The position numbers were made by a program, and so were the translations under genes. The notes under the pieces are model-generated. The model had not been told where the DNA came from and did not search any database. It worked only from the letters and a program-made list of their open reading frames with translations. 64,000 nt of DNA, taken from the NCBI GenBank assembly GCA_963817755.1, contig CAWFPB010000003.1, forward strand, positions 868,001-932,000, given 5' to 3'. This DNA comes from Oleiagrimonas sp963817755. GTDB taxonomy: Bacteria; Pseudomonadota; Gammaproteobacteria; Xanthomonadales; Rhodanobacteraceae. Positions 25,433 to 34,851 of the stretch are shown here, piece after piece. Numbering within the stretch: the first letter of the stretch is position 1; each line of letters starts with the position of its first letter.

Positions 25433-26668
25433 ATGTCCGACAAGCCCTACGATCTGATCGTCTTCGGCGCCACCAGTTTCGTCGGCCGCCTGTTGTGCCG
25501 CTACCTGGTCGAACAGGGCGGTGCCGGCATGACCTGGGCGGCCGCGGCGCGCTCGCAGGACCGGCTCGACGCCCTGAAGTCGGACCTGGGCCCGGCGGCT
25601 TCCGGCCTGCCGACGCGCGTGGCCGACGTCGGCGACGAAGCATCACTGCGCGCCCTGTGCGATCAGGCCCGCGTGGTGATCTCCACGGTCGGACCGTACG
25701 CGATCCACGGCGAACCGATGGTCCGGGCCTGCGCGGAGACCGGCACCGACTACGCCGATCTCAGCGGCGAGGTGCACTGGATCGCGCGCATGATCGATCG
25801 CTACCAGGACACGGCCCGGCAAACGGGCGCGCGCCTGGTGCCCTGCTCGGGATTCGATTCGATCCCCTCCGACCTGGGCGTGTTCCACCTGCAGCAGGCG
25901 GCACGGGAGCGCTTCGGCGCACCCTGCCCGCGCGTGAAGATGCGCGTGCGCAGGATTCGCGGCGGTGCCTCGGGCGGCACCGTGGCCAGCATGCTGAACG
26001 CGCTGCGCGAGGCGTCGTCCGACCCCGCCGTGCGCCGGATCATGGGCAACCCCTATGCCCTGTGCCCGCCCGACGACCGCCCCGCGTTCCGCCAGCCGGA
26101 CGTGAAGGGCATGCAGCGCGACGCCGATACCGGCGGATGGATCGCACCGTTCGTGATGGCCAGCGTCAACACCCGCGTGGTCCAGCGCAGCCAGTCGCTG
26201 CTCGGCCATGCCTACGGCGAGCGCTTTGCCTACGACGAGGCGATGATGACCGGAAGCGGCCTGCGCGGCGCCTGGCGTGCCGGACTGCTGACCGCGGGAC
26301 TCGGCGCGATCGTCCTGGGCGGCAGCTTCGCCCCCACGCGCGCCCTGCTCGCCAGCATGCTGCCCAAACCCGGCGAAGGCCCCAGCCCGGCCGAGCAGGA
26401 GGCCGGCGGCTACGAGCTGCGTTTCCACGGCCACGCGGAGGATGGCCGGGTCCTGCACACGCGGGTCACCGGCGACCGCGACCCGGGCTACGGGTCGACC
26501 GCGAAAATGCTCGGCCAGGCCGGCGCCTGCCTGGCGCTGGACACCCCGGGGGAACGTTTCCCGGGCGGATTCTGGACCCCCGCCAGCCTGTTCGGATCGC
26601 GCCTGATCGAGCGCCTCCAGGCGCACGCCGGCGTGCGCTTCGAAGTCCTGCAGGCGCGAAACGATTGA
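25433..26668 (+). CDS. Saccharopine dehydrogenase-like/trans-acting enoyl reductase family protein (COG3268)
   Basis: A 411-residue oxidoreductase with an N-terminal NAD(P)-binding Rossmann motif VFGATSFVGRLLCRYL (GxxxxxG, about 9-16). The early strand VVISTVGPYAIHGEPMVRAC and the DYADLSGEVHWI and CSGFDSIPSDLG motifs are diagnostic of COG3268. The family includes mycobacterial trans-acting enoyl reductases of lipid synthesis. In Gram-negatives the substrate is unknown. A short hydrophobic segment (about 285-305) could associate with membrane. ATG 25433 was chosen because it directly precedes the Rossmann strand. It probably shares an operon with the DUF2235 gene 22 bp upstream. Confidence 0.85.
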   Translation: MSDKPYDLIVFGATSFVGRLLCRYLVEQGGAGMTWAAAARSQDRLDALKSDLGPAASGLPTRVADVGDEASLRALCDQARVVISTVGPYAIHGEPMVRACAETGTDYADLSGEVHWIARMIDRYQDTARQTGARLVPCSGFDSIPSDLGVFHLQQAARERFGAPCPRVKMRVRRIRGGASGGTVASMLNALREASSDPAVRRIMGNPYALCPPDDRPAFRQPDVKGMQRDADTGGWIAPFVMASVNTRVVQRSQSLLGHAYGERFAYDEAMMTGSGLRGAWRAGLLTAGLGAIVLGGSFAPTRALLASMLPKPGEGPSPAEQEAGGYELRFHGHAEDGRVLHTRVTGDRDPGYGSTAKMLGQAGACLALDTPGERFPGGFWTPASLFGSRLIERLQAHAGVRFEVLQARND

Positions 26669-26732
26669 GGCCATCGCCAGTGGCGAAGGAAGCCGCGTGT
26701 CCTTCGGAGCGAATCACAACGCCCCACCTGCT

Positions 26733-27914
26733 TCATCGCGGCATGGAACCGAGCTCGCCTGGCTCGTCGTGCGCGGACTTCGTCGTCGGCACGGCACGCT
26801 CGCGCACCTGCCGGTCGATGCGCTCGCAGATGCGACGGACCGATTCCTCGCTACGCCAGGGCGGCAGGAAGACATGCGTACGCTGCACGTCAGCAAGGGC
26901 CTCGCCCAGGTCGAACGCCGCGCCCTGTTCGCGCGTCACGTACCAGCCGCGCCTGCCCAGCCAGTCGGCCAGGTAGGCCTGCTCGGTCTGGTTCGGAGTC
27001 GGGATCAGCAGGGCGCGCTTGTCGTGCTCGACCAGGTCCATGATCGTGGAATAGCCCGAGCGCGAAATCACGCAGCGTGCCCGCGCAAACAGCTGCTGGC
27101 GCAGGCCGCCGCTGGCCACGCCGTGGATGGCCAGGGTGTCGCTGCGCCAGGCGTCGTACGCGGACTCGTCCTCTGCGGCATTGCCGAGCACGAACACCTT
27201 GCGCCCGGGCAACTCGCGCGCCTGTTCCAGCAGTGCCCGCACGAACGAGTCCTTGTGCTCGTGCAGGTAGCCGCTGATGACGAACAGGTAGTCGATGTCC
27301 TGCTCCACGTCCAGGTGCTGGTAGGAGGACAGCACGCCTACGTAGCGGTGCTCGCAATGGCCGAGGGCCGGCACGTGCGCAAGCCCTCCGGCCATGTTCT
27401 CTTGGGTGTCGGGGAAGTCGGCGATGAACAGGCAGTCGAAACGCGCGAAACTCGCGATGTTGAAGGCGGTGGTGATGCGCGACGCCCAACCCAGGCCGCG
27501 CGGGGCCATGAAGGCGACCTGGTGCGACAGGATGAACGAGGGCGTGCGCGCGCTGTGGAAACCGTATCGGCCGTCGCTGAAGATGAAGTCGTAATCGCCG
27601 GCGACGGTTTTCAGCGCCCGGTGCTCGCGACGGATGCGCCACCACGTACGCGCCAGGTCCAGCAGCAGGTAGACGTACAGGCGCCAGCCGCGCCCGCGTT
27701 CCAGCGGCGGGTAGTCGGCCATTTCGCGGAAACGCACGTGCCGCTCCCCTGCAAGCTCCAGGCGCAGGAAGGCCAGCGTATTTCCGGATGACACCAAGGT
27801 GACGGCGTATCCGCGCCGCAGGTAGGCGCGTAGCACGGCCAGGGTCCGCGTGGCGTGTCCCAGGCCCAGCGAGCTGATCGCGAACAGCGCCTGCGGTCTC
27901 GTCCGTTCGCTCAC
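26733..27914 (-). CDS. Glycosyltransferase (GT-B fold, MurG/GT28-like)
   Basis: A 393-residue protein with the GT-B N-terminal start FAISSLGLGHATRTLAVL, in which the GLGHxxR motif occurs in COG1819/MurG-like nucleotide-sugar transferases. The C-terminal donor site shows ARCVISRSGYSTIMDLV and LLIPTPNQTEQAYLADWL, the equivalent of the GGxxT/EQ motif. The start is GTG 27914 behind GGAGGA; an ATG at 28004 would add 30 residues with no homology-like content. The acceptor cannot be predicted. It is convergent with the reductase gene across 64 bp. Confidence 0.85.
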   Translation of the reverse strand: MSERTRPQALFAISSLGLGHATRTLAVLRAYLRRGYAVTLVSSGNTLAFLRLELAGERHVRFREMADYPPLERGRGWRLYVYLLLDLARTWWRIRREHRALKTVAGDYDFIFSDGRYGFHSARTPSFILSHQVAFMAPRGLGWASRITTAFNIASFARFDCLFIADFPDTQENMAGGLAHVPALGHCEHRYVGVLSSYQHLDVEQDIDYLFVISGYLHEHKDSFVRALLEQARELPGRKVFVLGNAAEDESAYDAWRSDTLAIHGVASGGLRQQLFARARCVISRSGYSTIMDLVEHDKRALLIPTPNQTEQAYLADWLGRRGWYVTREQGAAFDLGEALADVQRTHVFLPPWRSEESVRRICERIDRQVRERAVPTTKSAHDEPGELGSMPR

Positions 27915-28230
27915 GATTCCTCCGGCATGGCAAACCCGCCGAACCGGCGCGGGAAGGAACGCATCGACGACCCCCGTAGCGAACATGCACATTGCATGGC
28001 TCACTTGATATCAGTCCAACATTGCGCGTTTTTTGCAGCTGCGGTCGGGCATGCCCCGATGGAGCCAGCAGAACACGGTCGGTGAACCGTCGAGGAACCG
28101 GCCGCATTGCATGTGCGGTCACCGTCGCGGTCCATCGCCTCGCCGGTGAAGGGGTATCATGAAGTGCTCGCACGCTGCGTCATCGGGGGCAATGCCCCCG
28201 GTACCGTCCCATTCGTCAGCAAGGTTGCAC
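27915..28230. other. Divergent intergenic region between glycosyltransferase and TPR-sulfotransferase
   Basis: 316 bp without a gene. The only distinct element is a hairpin CGGGGGC-AAT-GCCCCCG (28184-28200) in the leader of the TPR-sulfotransferase gene, 30 bp before its ATG, which might affect translation. Confidence 0.5.
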
Positions 28231-29811
28231 ATGATCGACTCGAACCGGGCCCGTACCCGACTCCTCAAGGCATTCCGGGAAGACAACTGGGCCCTCGTGC
28301 TCCATCGGATCGCGCCGCTACTCAAGGATGCGCCGGACGATGCCGAGCTGCACTTCATGTCCGGCGTGGCGCACCTGCGGATCCGGAAGCTGGTCCTGGC
28401 TCTGGAGGCCCTGGACACCGCATGTCGCCTGCAGCCGCAACGCGCGGACTACCTGGCACACCTGGCCACGGTCCTGGTCACCATGCGCCGGCTGGCCCGG
28501 GCGCGCGAAGTGGCCGACCGGGCCATGGCGCTTTCACCGGACGATGCCGAGGTGATCGCCATGCTGGGGCGGGTGTACCTGCAGGTCAACGCCATCGAGG
28601 CTTCTGCCGATGCCCTGCAGAAAGCCGTGTCCATGCGCCCAGGCAACGCCTCGTACCGTTTTGACCATGGATACGTGCTGGCAGCCCTGGGAGATGCCGG
28701 CGCCGCGGAACGGGAACTGGAACGGTGCATCGACCTGGAGCCACGCCGCTGGTCCGCCCACCTGAGCCTGTCCAAGCTGAAGAAGCAGGCGCGCGAAAGC
28801 CAGCACCTGGATCGCCTGCGTGCACTGCTCGATCGATACGGCACCGACCCCGGCGCGCAAATCTTTCTCAACATGGCCCTGGGTAAGGAGCTGGAGGATC
28901 TGGGCGAGTACCCACAAGCGTTTCGGCACTATGCGCGCGGCAAGGCTGCGGCACGCAGCACGCGCCCGCCTTCCGCCGAACGCGACCACGCCATGTTCGA
29001 GGCCATCATCCGTGCCTTTCCGGCCGGTCAACCGGTCCCCAGGGACGGCGACGACGACGCGTCGCCGATCTTCATCATCGGCATGCCGCGATCGGGCACC
29101 ACGCTGCTCGACCGCATCGTGTCCAGCCATCCCGACGTGTACGCGGCCGGCGAACTGCAGAACTTCGCCACCGTGCTGCAGCAGGCATCGACAAGCCCCA
29201 TCGCGCTGCTGTCGACACCGGATATCACCGAGCACACACGGAACATCGACTGGAAACAGCTCGGCGCGGCCTACATCGAGAGCACTCGGCCGGCCACGGC
29301 GGGCCACCCGCGATTCACCGACAACCTGCCGCACAATTTCCTCTACGCGGGGTTCATCGCCCGTGCCCTGCCAAATGCACGCTTCCTGTGCCTGCGCCGC
29401 GACCCGCTGGACACCTGCCTGGGCAACTTCCGCCAGCTGTTCGAACTCGGTTCGGGCTACTACGACTACTCGCTGGACCTGCTCGACACCGGACGCTACT
29501 TCATCCAGTTCGATCGCCTGATGGACCACTGGAATAGCATCCTGCCCGGACGGATCCTGGACGTGTCCTACGAGTCGCTGGTGCAGGATCCCGAACCAAG
29601 CATCCGCAAGGTGCTGGAATTCTGCGGCCTGCCCTGGAACGACGCCTGCCTGCATTCGGAGGCGAATCCGGCACCGGTCAATACCCCCCACGCCTGGCAG
29701 GTGCGCGCCCCGATCTACACCAGCGCCGTGGGCCGCTGGCGACACTTCGCCAACCAGCTCGAACCCCTTCGGGCACTTCTGGTCGATGCCGGCATGACCC
29801 TGCCCGGCTGA
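28231..29811 (+). CDS. TPR repeat-containing sulfotransferase
   Basis: A 526-residue two-part protein. Residues about 1-235 are tetratricopeptide repeats (VAHLRIRKLVLALEALDTACRLQP, then AREVADRAMALSPDDAEVIAMLGR and further units). Residues about 275-525 are a PAPS-dependent sulfotransferase, with the 5'-phosphosulfate loop GMPRSGTTLLD at 284-294 and a 3'-phosphate-binding segment LCLRRDPLDTCLGNF. The DVSYESLVQDPE region is near the C-terminus. Related TPR-sulfotransferases in Gram-negatives act on peptides or polysaccharides; the acceptor here is unknown. No signal peptide, so cytoplasmic. Confidence 0.9.
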   Translation: MIDSNRARTRLLKAFREDNWALVLHRIAPLLKDAPDDAELHFMSGVAHLRIRKLVLALEALDTACRLQPQRADYLAHLATVLVTMRRLARAREVADRAMALSPDDAEVIAMLGRVYLQVNAIEASADALQKAVSMRPGNASYRFDHGYVLAALGDAGAAERELERCIDLEPRRWSAHLSLSKLKKQARESQHLDRLRALLDRYGTDPGAQIFLNMALGKELEDLGEYPQAFRHYARGKAAARSTRPPSAERDHAMFEAIIRAFPAGQPVPRDGDDDASPIFIIGMPRSGTTLLDRIVSSHPDVYAAGELQNFATVLQQASTSPIALLSTPDITEHTRNIDWKQLGAAYIESTRPATAGHPRFTDNLPHNFLYAGFIARALPNARFLCLRRDPLDTCLGNFRQLFELGSGYYDYSLDLLDTGRYFIQFDRLMDHWNSILPGRILDVSYESLVQDPEPSIRKVLEFCGLPWNDACLHSEANPAPVNTPHAWQVRAPIYTSAVGRWRHFANQLEPLRALLVDAGMTLPG

Positions 29812-30146
29812 TCCGAACCGGACACCAGGCCGGACCAACCATGCTGCTGCCCTATCGGGCGGAACCCTGCATCCGGCCCGGCAACCGTGTACCGATATGT
29901 CACGGAATCAGTCACATGGCCGACCAGCGTGCAATCTGGCCTGGCCACCCGTGGGGATGCTTGACGACCGGCATGGGGGTATGCTGACCGCTGATTGAGC
30001 ATCGTTACCACGGATCGGTGCGGGATGGTGCCCGCATGGTGCTGGAATCGGTCGCGGTCCGCTCGTGCACCGGGACCCCGCTTCCAGACATGCCTGCCCC
30101 GCAGGAATGGCCGGACGCTCGCCCGCATCGAGGGAGGGACCTCGAT
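29812..30146. other. Intergenic region before the SIR2-TIR/STAND operon
   Basis: 335 bp that must hold the promoter of the operon. TTGACG (29961-29966) and TATGCT (29980-29985) are present but only 13 bp apart, too close for a normal sigma70 promoter. The last bases hold the GGGAGGG ribosome site. An in-frame upstream extension to 30018 exists but lacks conserved content. Confidence 0.5.
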
Positions 30147-31541
30147 GTGACAACGAAGACCAGACACGCAGTCGCACTGCAGGATTTCGACGAGGACGCC
30201 TGGGACGATCTCCTCAACTACATCGAGGAGCGCCGGGTCATCCCGATCATCGGACCCGAACTGCTGCGCGTGCAGACCGACCAGGGCCTTCGGCCGTTGC
30301 ATGAATGGCTGGCCGAGAAACTGGCCACACGCCTGGGCGTGGATGCACACGCCCTGGCACGCCCTCTGACCATCAATGACGTCATCTGCAGCTTCCTCGC
30401 CCAGCGCGGGCGGCGCGAGGAAGCGTACACGCGGATGCGCTCGATCATGCGCGAACTCGAGATCGAGCCACCGCAGGCCCTGCGGCAACTGGCGCAGATC
30501 ACCGACTTCGACCTGTTCGTGACCACCACGTTCGACCCGTTGATGGCCAAGGCCCTCAACCGGGAACGCTACGACGGACATCCAGCCACCGAGGTCATCG
30601 CCTACGCCCCCAACCGCGTGGCCGACCTGCCGGCCGAACGCGACAGGCTCGAACGCGCGGTGGTCTACCACCTGCTCGGACGCCTCTCGGCCTCGCCGAC
30701 CTACGTCCTTTCCGACGAGGACATGCTCGAGTTCATCTGCGCCCTGCAGTCCGAGCACCTGACGCCGGAAAAGCTGTTCCACGAACTCGAGCACAACCAT
30801 CTGCTTCTGATCGGCAGCGACTTTTCCAACTGGCTGGCGCGCCTGTTTCTGCGCATGACCAAGCGCCACCGCCTGTCCGACCCTCGCGACGTCAGCGAGG
30901 TCATGGCCGACGATCACACGCTCAAGGACGAGCGCCTGATCCTGTTCCTGCAGCAGGTCAGTGTGCGCACGCGGGTGTTCGGCGGTGCCGAATCCTTCGT
31001 CGCCGAACTGCACCGGCGCTGGATGGCACGTCGCGGTGGCACCGTGGATTCGGGTCCGGAAGCCGCCGCCTCGCCCCGGCGCTTCCTGCCCCCGGCGCAG
31101 GAGATGCCCGACCAGGCGATCTTCATCAGTTACGCACGCGAGGACCTGCCGGCCGTGCAGAGGCTCAAGTCGGGACTGGATGCGGCCGGCCTGACCACCT
31201 GGTTCGACATGGACCGGCTCGGCAGCGGGGACGACTACGACCGCAAGATCCGCGCGAACATCGCCCGCTGCAGCTACTTCATCCCGATCATCTCCACCAC
31301 CACCCAACGCCGGCACGAGGGCTATTTCCGCCGCGAATGGAGCTTCGCGGTCGATCGCACGCGCAGCATGGCGGACGGTTCGATGTTCGTCTTCCCGGTC
31401 TGCATCGACGACACGCCCGAAGCCGAGGCGCTGGTGCCCGAGTTCTTCAAGGCGCTGCACACCAGCCGCCTTCCGGAGGGCGAGCCCGACCCGGGCTTCA
31501 TACGAAGGCTGCAGGAGCTGCTGCGGGGAGGCGCCTCATGA
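30147..31541 (+). CDS. SIR2-like / TIR domain fusion protein
   Basis: A 464-residue protein from GTG 30147 (GGGAGGG 9 nt upstream). Residues about 10-300 resemble a SIR2-type NAD-binding fold: EERRVIPIIGPELL where GAG-x-S is usual, FDLFVTTTFDPLMAKAL where TTNYD is usual, YHLLGRLSASPTYVLSDEDM keeping the histidine, and LLLIGSDFSNWLARLFLR. Residues about 321-460 are a TIR domain: AIFISYAREDLPAVQRL, LTTWFDMDRLGSGDDYDRKI, and EGYFRREWSFAVDR. In the last, Glu397 sits where NADase TIR domains have the catalytic glutamate. Known family chemistry is NAD+ cleavage or signal-nucleotide synthesis. The SIR2 part looks weakened at its nucleotide loop, leaving TIR as the likely effector. Overlaps the STAND gene by ATGA. 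Confidence 0.87.
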   Translation: MTTKTRHAVALQDFDEDAWDDLLNYIEERRVIPIIGPELLRVQTDQGLRPLHEWLAEKLATRLGVDAHALARPLTINDVICSFLAQRGRREEAYTRMRSIMRELEIEPPQALRQLAQITDFDLFVTTTFDPLMAKALNRERYDGHPATEVIAYAPNRVADLPAERDRLERAVVYHLLGRLSASPTYVLSDEDMLEFICALQSEHLTPEKLFHELEHNHLLLIGSDFSNWLARLFLRMTKRHRLSDPRDVSEVMADDHTLKDERLILFLQQVSVRTRVFGGAESFVAELHRRWMARRGGTVDSGPEAAASPRRFLPPAQEMPDQAIFISYAREDLPAVQRLKSGLDAAGLTTWFDMDRLGSGDDYDRKIRANIARCSYFIPIISTTTQRRHEGYFRREWSFAVDRTRSMADGSMFVFPVCIDDTPEAEALVPEFFKALHTSRLPEGEPDPGFIRRLQELLRGGAS

Positions 31542-34500
31542 ACCGTACCGAATCCGATCACACGCTGGAACTCGATCCGGACAATCCCTGGCTGGGCCTT
31601 TCTTCCTACACCGAGGCCAGCCGCGCCTACTTCCACGGCCGCGACGAGGAAGCGGCCGAGCTGGCGCGCCGCGTCCAACGCAGGAACCTGACCATCCTGT
31701 TCGGCCAGTCCGGCCTCGGCAAGACCTCGCTGCTGCGCGCCGGCCTGGTGCCGCGCCTGCGGCCACAGGGATACTGTCCGGTCTATGTCCGCGTGGACTA
31801 CGCGCCGGACTCGCCCGAGCCCGCCGAGCAGATCAAGCAGGCGCTCCGCACGGAGACCACCCGTGAAGGCGTGTGGTCCCGGCAGGAAAACACCGTCGAA
31901 GGCGAATCGTTGTGGGAGTTCCTGCATCACCGCGGCGACCTGCTGCGCGATGCCGGCGGCCAGCCGCTGGTCCCGCTGCTGATCTTCGACCAGTTCGAGG
32001 AAGTCTTCACGCTGGCACAGGCCGACGATGCCGGCCGCGCGCGCGCCCATGCCTTTCTTTCCCAGTTGGCCGACCTCGTCGAAAACCGCCCGCCCGAAGC
32101 CCTCGAAGAGCGGCTGGAAGATGATGACTCGATCATCGACGAATTCGATTTCGCCCGCGCCGACTATCGCATCCTCATCGCCCTGCGCGAGGACTACCTG
32201 GCCCACCTGGAAAGCATCAAGGACCTGATGCCCTCGATCACCCAGAACCGCATGCGCCTGGCGCGCATGACCGGGCCCCAGGCCCTGAGCGCCGTGGTCG
32301 AACCCGGCGGAAAGCTGGTCTCGCGGGAAGTGGCCGAGGCCATCGTGCGCTTCGTCGCCGGCGGCTCGGAGCTGGCCAACGCGGAGATCGAGCCTTCGCT
32401 GCTGAGCCTGGTCTGCCGCGAACTGAATACCACACGCATCGCGCAGGGACGCCCGGAAATCTCCGCCGACCTGCTGGCCGGCTCGCGCGACACCATCCTG
32501 TCCGAATTCTACGAACGCGCGCTGGCCGACCAGCCACCCGGCGTGCGCCGCGTGATCGAGGACGAGCTGCTGACCGAGTCCGGCTACCGCGAGAGCCTGG
32601 CCGAGGAACGCGTGCGCAAGGCACTGGACGAAGCCGGCACGTCGCCGGATGCCCTGGCCAACCTGGTCAACCGCCGCCTGCTGCGCATCGAGGACCGCCT
32701 GGACATGCGTCGCGTGGAACTGACCCACGACGTGCTGTGCGGCGTGGTCCTGGCCAGCCGCAATGTGCGCCACGAACGCGAGGAGCGCGATGCGGCGCAA
32801 CGCCAGCTTGCCGAACAGAAAGCGCGCGAACAGGCTGCCCATCGCGCCATGCTTCGTGCCCGCACCGTGGCTGCGGTATGCGCGGTGTTGATGGTGATCG
32901 CCATCGCCGGTGCGCTGTTCGGCTGGCTCAACTACCGCCGCGCGCAGACCGCCGAGTCCCAGGCGCAGGCCTCACGCGCAAATGCCGAAAACCTGGTCGG
33001 TTTTCTTATCGAGGATTTCTACAACGAACTGGCCCCGACCGGTCGGCTGGAAATTCTCGGCAAGCTGGCCAGAAAGACCGTGGCCTACTACAACGGCCTT
33101 CCAGCCAGCCTGGTCACCCCCCAGACCCGCATCAACCGCGCCATGGCCATCCTGCGCGAAGGCCAGGCCGAACAGGCGGGGGGCAAGGTCAAAATCGCGC
33201 GCAAGCTCTTCCAGGAAGGGCATGCGGTGTTCGATGCGCTGTGGAAAAAGGGACGCCACAGCGAGGAAGTGGCCTACGGTCTTGCCCTGTCCCTGTATGC
33301 CCCGGTCAAACAGAACACCAGCTATGCCTTCCTGCATGCCAAGGACAACCTGGGTCGGGCCTCGATGCTCCTCAAACCCCGGGTCGAATCCGGGGATGCC
33401 CGACCGCAGACCCGATTGCTGTATGCCTCCGTCCTCAATGACCTGAGCCATACGCAACCGCCAAAGCAGGCAGTCCAGACCTGCAATACCGCACTTGCGG
33501 TGCTCAAGGGCCTTGGCGCGCTGGACCTGGGCAACCTGGATGCCACCTCGCTCTATGCCGATGTTGCCGATTCGCAAGCCCGTCGCCTGATGAGCCTGGG
33601 TCGCCTGGACGACGGCGAAAGGATCGAACGCACGAGTTACACGCTGGCCAACCGGCTACTGCACCACCGCCCGGGCGACCTGCACGCCCTGATGGACCGG
33701 ATCCAATCGGCGCAATTGCTCGCGCAATTTGCTTCCCGACGGCACGACAGCGACGCGGCGCTGAAATTCGCGCGGCGCGCGGTCCGTTCGGCCGAGGAAG
33801 AAGTCCATTTCAACCCTTCCAGCGTGGATGCCTGGGCCGACCTCACGTCCGCCCTCGATCAGCTTGCCCGCATCCAGGCAGACCGCGGCGACATCTCCGA
33901 GGCCATCGTCACCTTGCAACGCGCCACCGACATGGTGAGGAATCCAGCGCACCCGTTGGCCAATGTCAATGTCATCATGAACACCTTGTTCGACGCCGCA
34001 ATGCTGCAGATGCAAATTGGCGATCATTCCGGCCTTTCCCGCGCAATCCAGGGCATCCGCGAGGGAAGGAAACGTATCACGCAGGAACTGTCTCCGGACA
34101 ACCCCTTGAATTCGGTGACGAAAGAGTTTGTAACCATTTATATCCACTGGCTCAAAGCCTGGCAGCAGAACAGGTTCGGGCCGTTGATTGCCCAAACCGA
34201 CCGGACCCTTCGAAAATTGCAGGACATCCATGTACCCGCCGGGTCTCGAACCAGGATGTTTGTGCAGAATGCTTTCTATGTGGCGCTTGGTCATGCCGCC
34301 TTCGCCAGCCTCGAAACGGGTAAATACAAAAAGGCCTTGGACTACATGCGGCGACGGCAAGAATTCGCGCCTTTGCTGAATGTGGACACCAGCCTTCCCT
34401 CGATCAAGGCGAACCACAACATCCGGCTCGCACTAGCACTGGCCGGACTGGGACGCAAGGCCGAAGCCAGGGCGCACATGAAATCCGCCCTGGCCTACTA

Positions 34501-34732
34501 CCGGAAGCAGAACAAGCTCGGTCCTGGCGGTATCGATTTCCATCTGGATTTTGCAGCTGCGTTGTATGTCGATGCACTGGCGCAGTCCTCGGACCCGGCG
34601 GGACGATCGCGGCGAAGATCCGACCTGGCCAAGGCCGCCCACCTGATTGCCACGGCGCCCGGCCAGGGTCCGGAACTCACGAATGCTCGCTTGCTGGCCC
34701 AAAAGATCACCATGGCGCGTCACGCGCACTGA
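31538..34732 (+). CDS. Membrane-anchored STAND NTPase (nSTAND1-type) with helical-repeat C-terminus
   Basis: A 1064-residue signal-transduction ATPase from ATG 31538. It begins NPWLGLSSYTEASRAYFHGRDEEAAEL, the usual lead-in. Walker A is GQSGLGKTSLLRAG (56-69), Walker B is LLIFDQFEEVF with D151 and E154/E155, and a sensor motif IALREDYLAHL follows. The winged-helix part ends RRVELTHDVLCGVVL (about 400), after which a charged coiled coil leads to one membrane helix (about 444-463). The last 600 residues are TPR-like helices, starting with NLVGFLIEDFYNELAPTGRLEIL. STAND proteins act as ligand-triggered oligomerising switches. Here the partner is the SIR2-TIR protein, whose stop codon overlaps this start, implying translational coupling and a fixed ratio. 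Confidence 0.9.
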   Translation: MNRTESDHTLELDPDNPWLGLSSYTEASRAYFHGRDEEAAELARRVQRRNLTILFGQSGLGKTSLLRAGLVPRLRPQGYCPVYVRVDYAPDSPEPAEQIKQALRTETTREGVWSRQENTVEGESLWEFLHHRGDLLRDAGGQPLVPLLIFDQFEEVFTLAQADDAGRARAHAFLSQLADLVENRPPEALEERLEDDDSIIDEFDFARADYRILIALREDYLAHLESIKDLMPSITQNRMRLARMTGPQALSAVVEPGGKLVSREVAEAIVRFVAGGSELANAEIEPSLLSLVCRELNTTRIAQGRPEISADLLAGSRDTILSEFYERALADQPPGVRRVIEDELLTESGYRESLAEERVRKALDEAGTSPDALANLVNRRLLRIEDRLDMRRVELTHDVLCGVVLASRNVRHEREERDAAQRQLAEQKAREQAAHRAMLRARTVAAVCAVLMVIAIAGALFGWLNYRRAQTAESQAQASRANAENLVGFLIEDFYNELAPTGRLEILGKLARKTVAYYNGLPASLVTPQTRINRAMAILREGQAEQAGGKVKIARKLFQEGHAVFDALWKKGRHSEEVAYGLALSLYAPVKQNTSYAFLHAKDNLGRASMLLKPRVESGDARPQTRLLYASVLNDLSHTQPPKQAVQTCNTALAVLKGLGALDLGNLDATSLYADVADSQARRLMSLGRLDDGERIERTSYTLANRLLHHRPGDLHALMDRIQSAQLLAQFASRRHDSDAALKFARRAVRSAEEEVHFNPSSVDAWADLTSALDQLARIQADRGDISEAIVTLQRATDMVRNPAHPLANVNVIMNTLFDAAMLQMQIGDHSGLSRAIQGIREGRKRITQELSPDNPLNSVTKEFVTIYIHWLKAWQQNRFGPLIAQTDRTLRKLQDIHVPAGSRTRMFVQNAFYVALGHAAFASLETGKYKKALDYMRRRQEFAPLLNVDTSLPSIKANHNIRLALALAGLGRKAEARAHMKSALAYYRKQNKLGPGGIDFHLDFAAALYVDALAQSSDPAGRSRRRSDLAKAAHLIATAPGQGPELTNARLLAQKITMARHAH

Positions 34733-34851
34733 AATCGATCGGGGCGGCGCCGCAGGGACTTGCTGCATACGGCAACAATCAATCCAGGTTCACGTGCGCA
34801 CCTCTGATGATGGCGCCGACCATCGGTTCTGTCGCTCACGCGAACGGCAAA

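Noticed and set aside
29961..29985. TTGACG and TATGCT as promoter of the SIR2-TIR operon
   Set aside because: The spacer is only 13 bp, too short for sigma70 recognition, so no promoter is annotated.
30147..34732. Classical Thoeris system
   Set aside because: Thoeris has ThsA (SIR2 plus SLOG) and a separate ThsB TIR. Here SIR2-like and TIR parts are fused, there is no SLOG domain, and a STAND ATPase is present.
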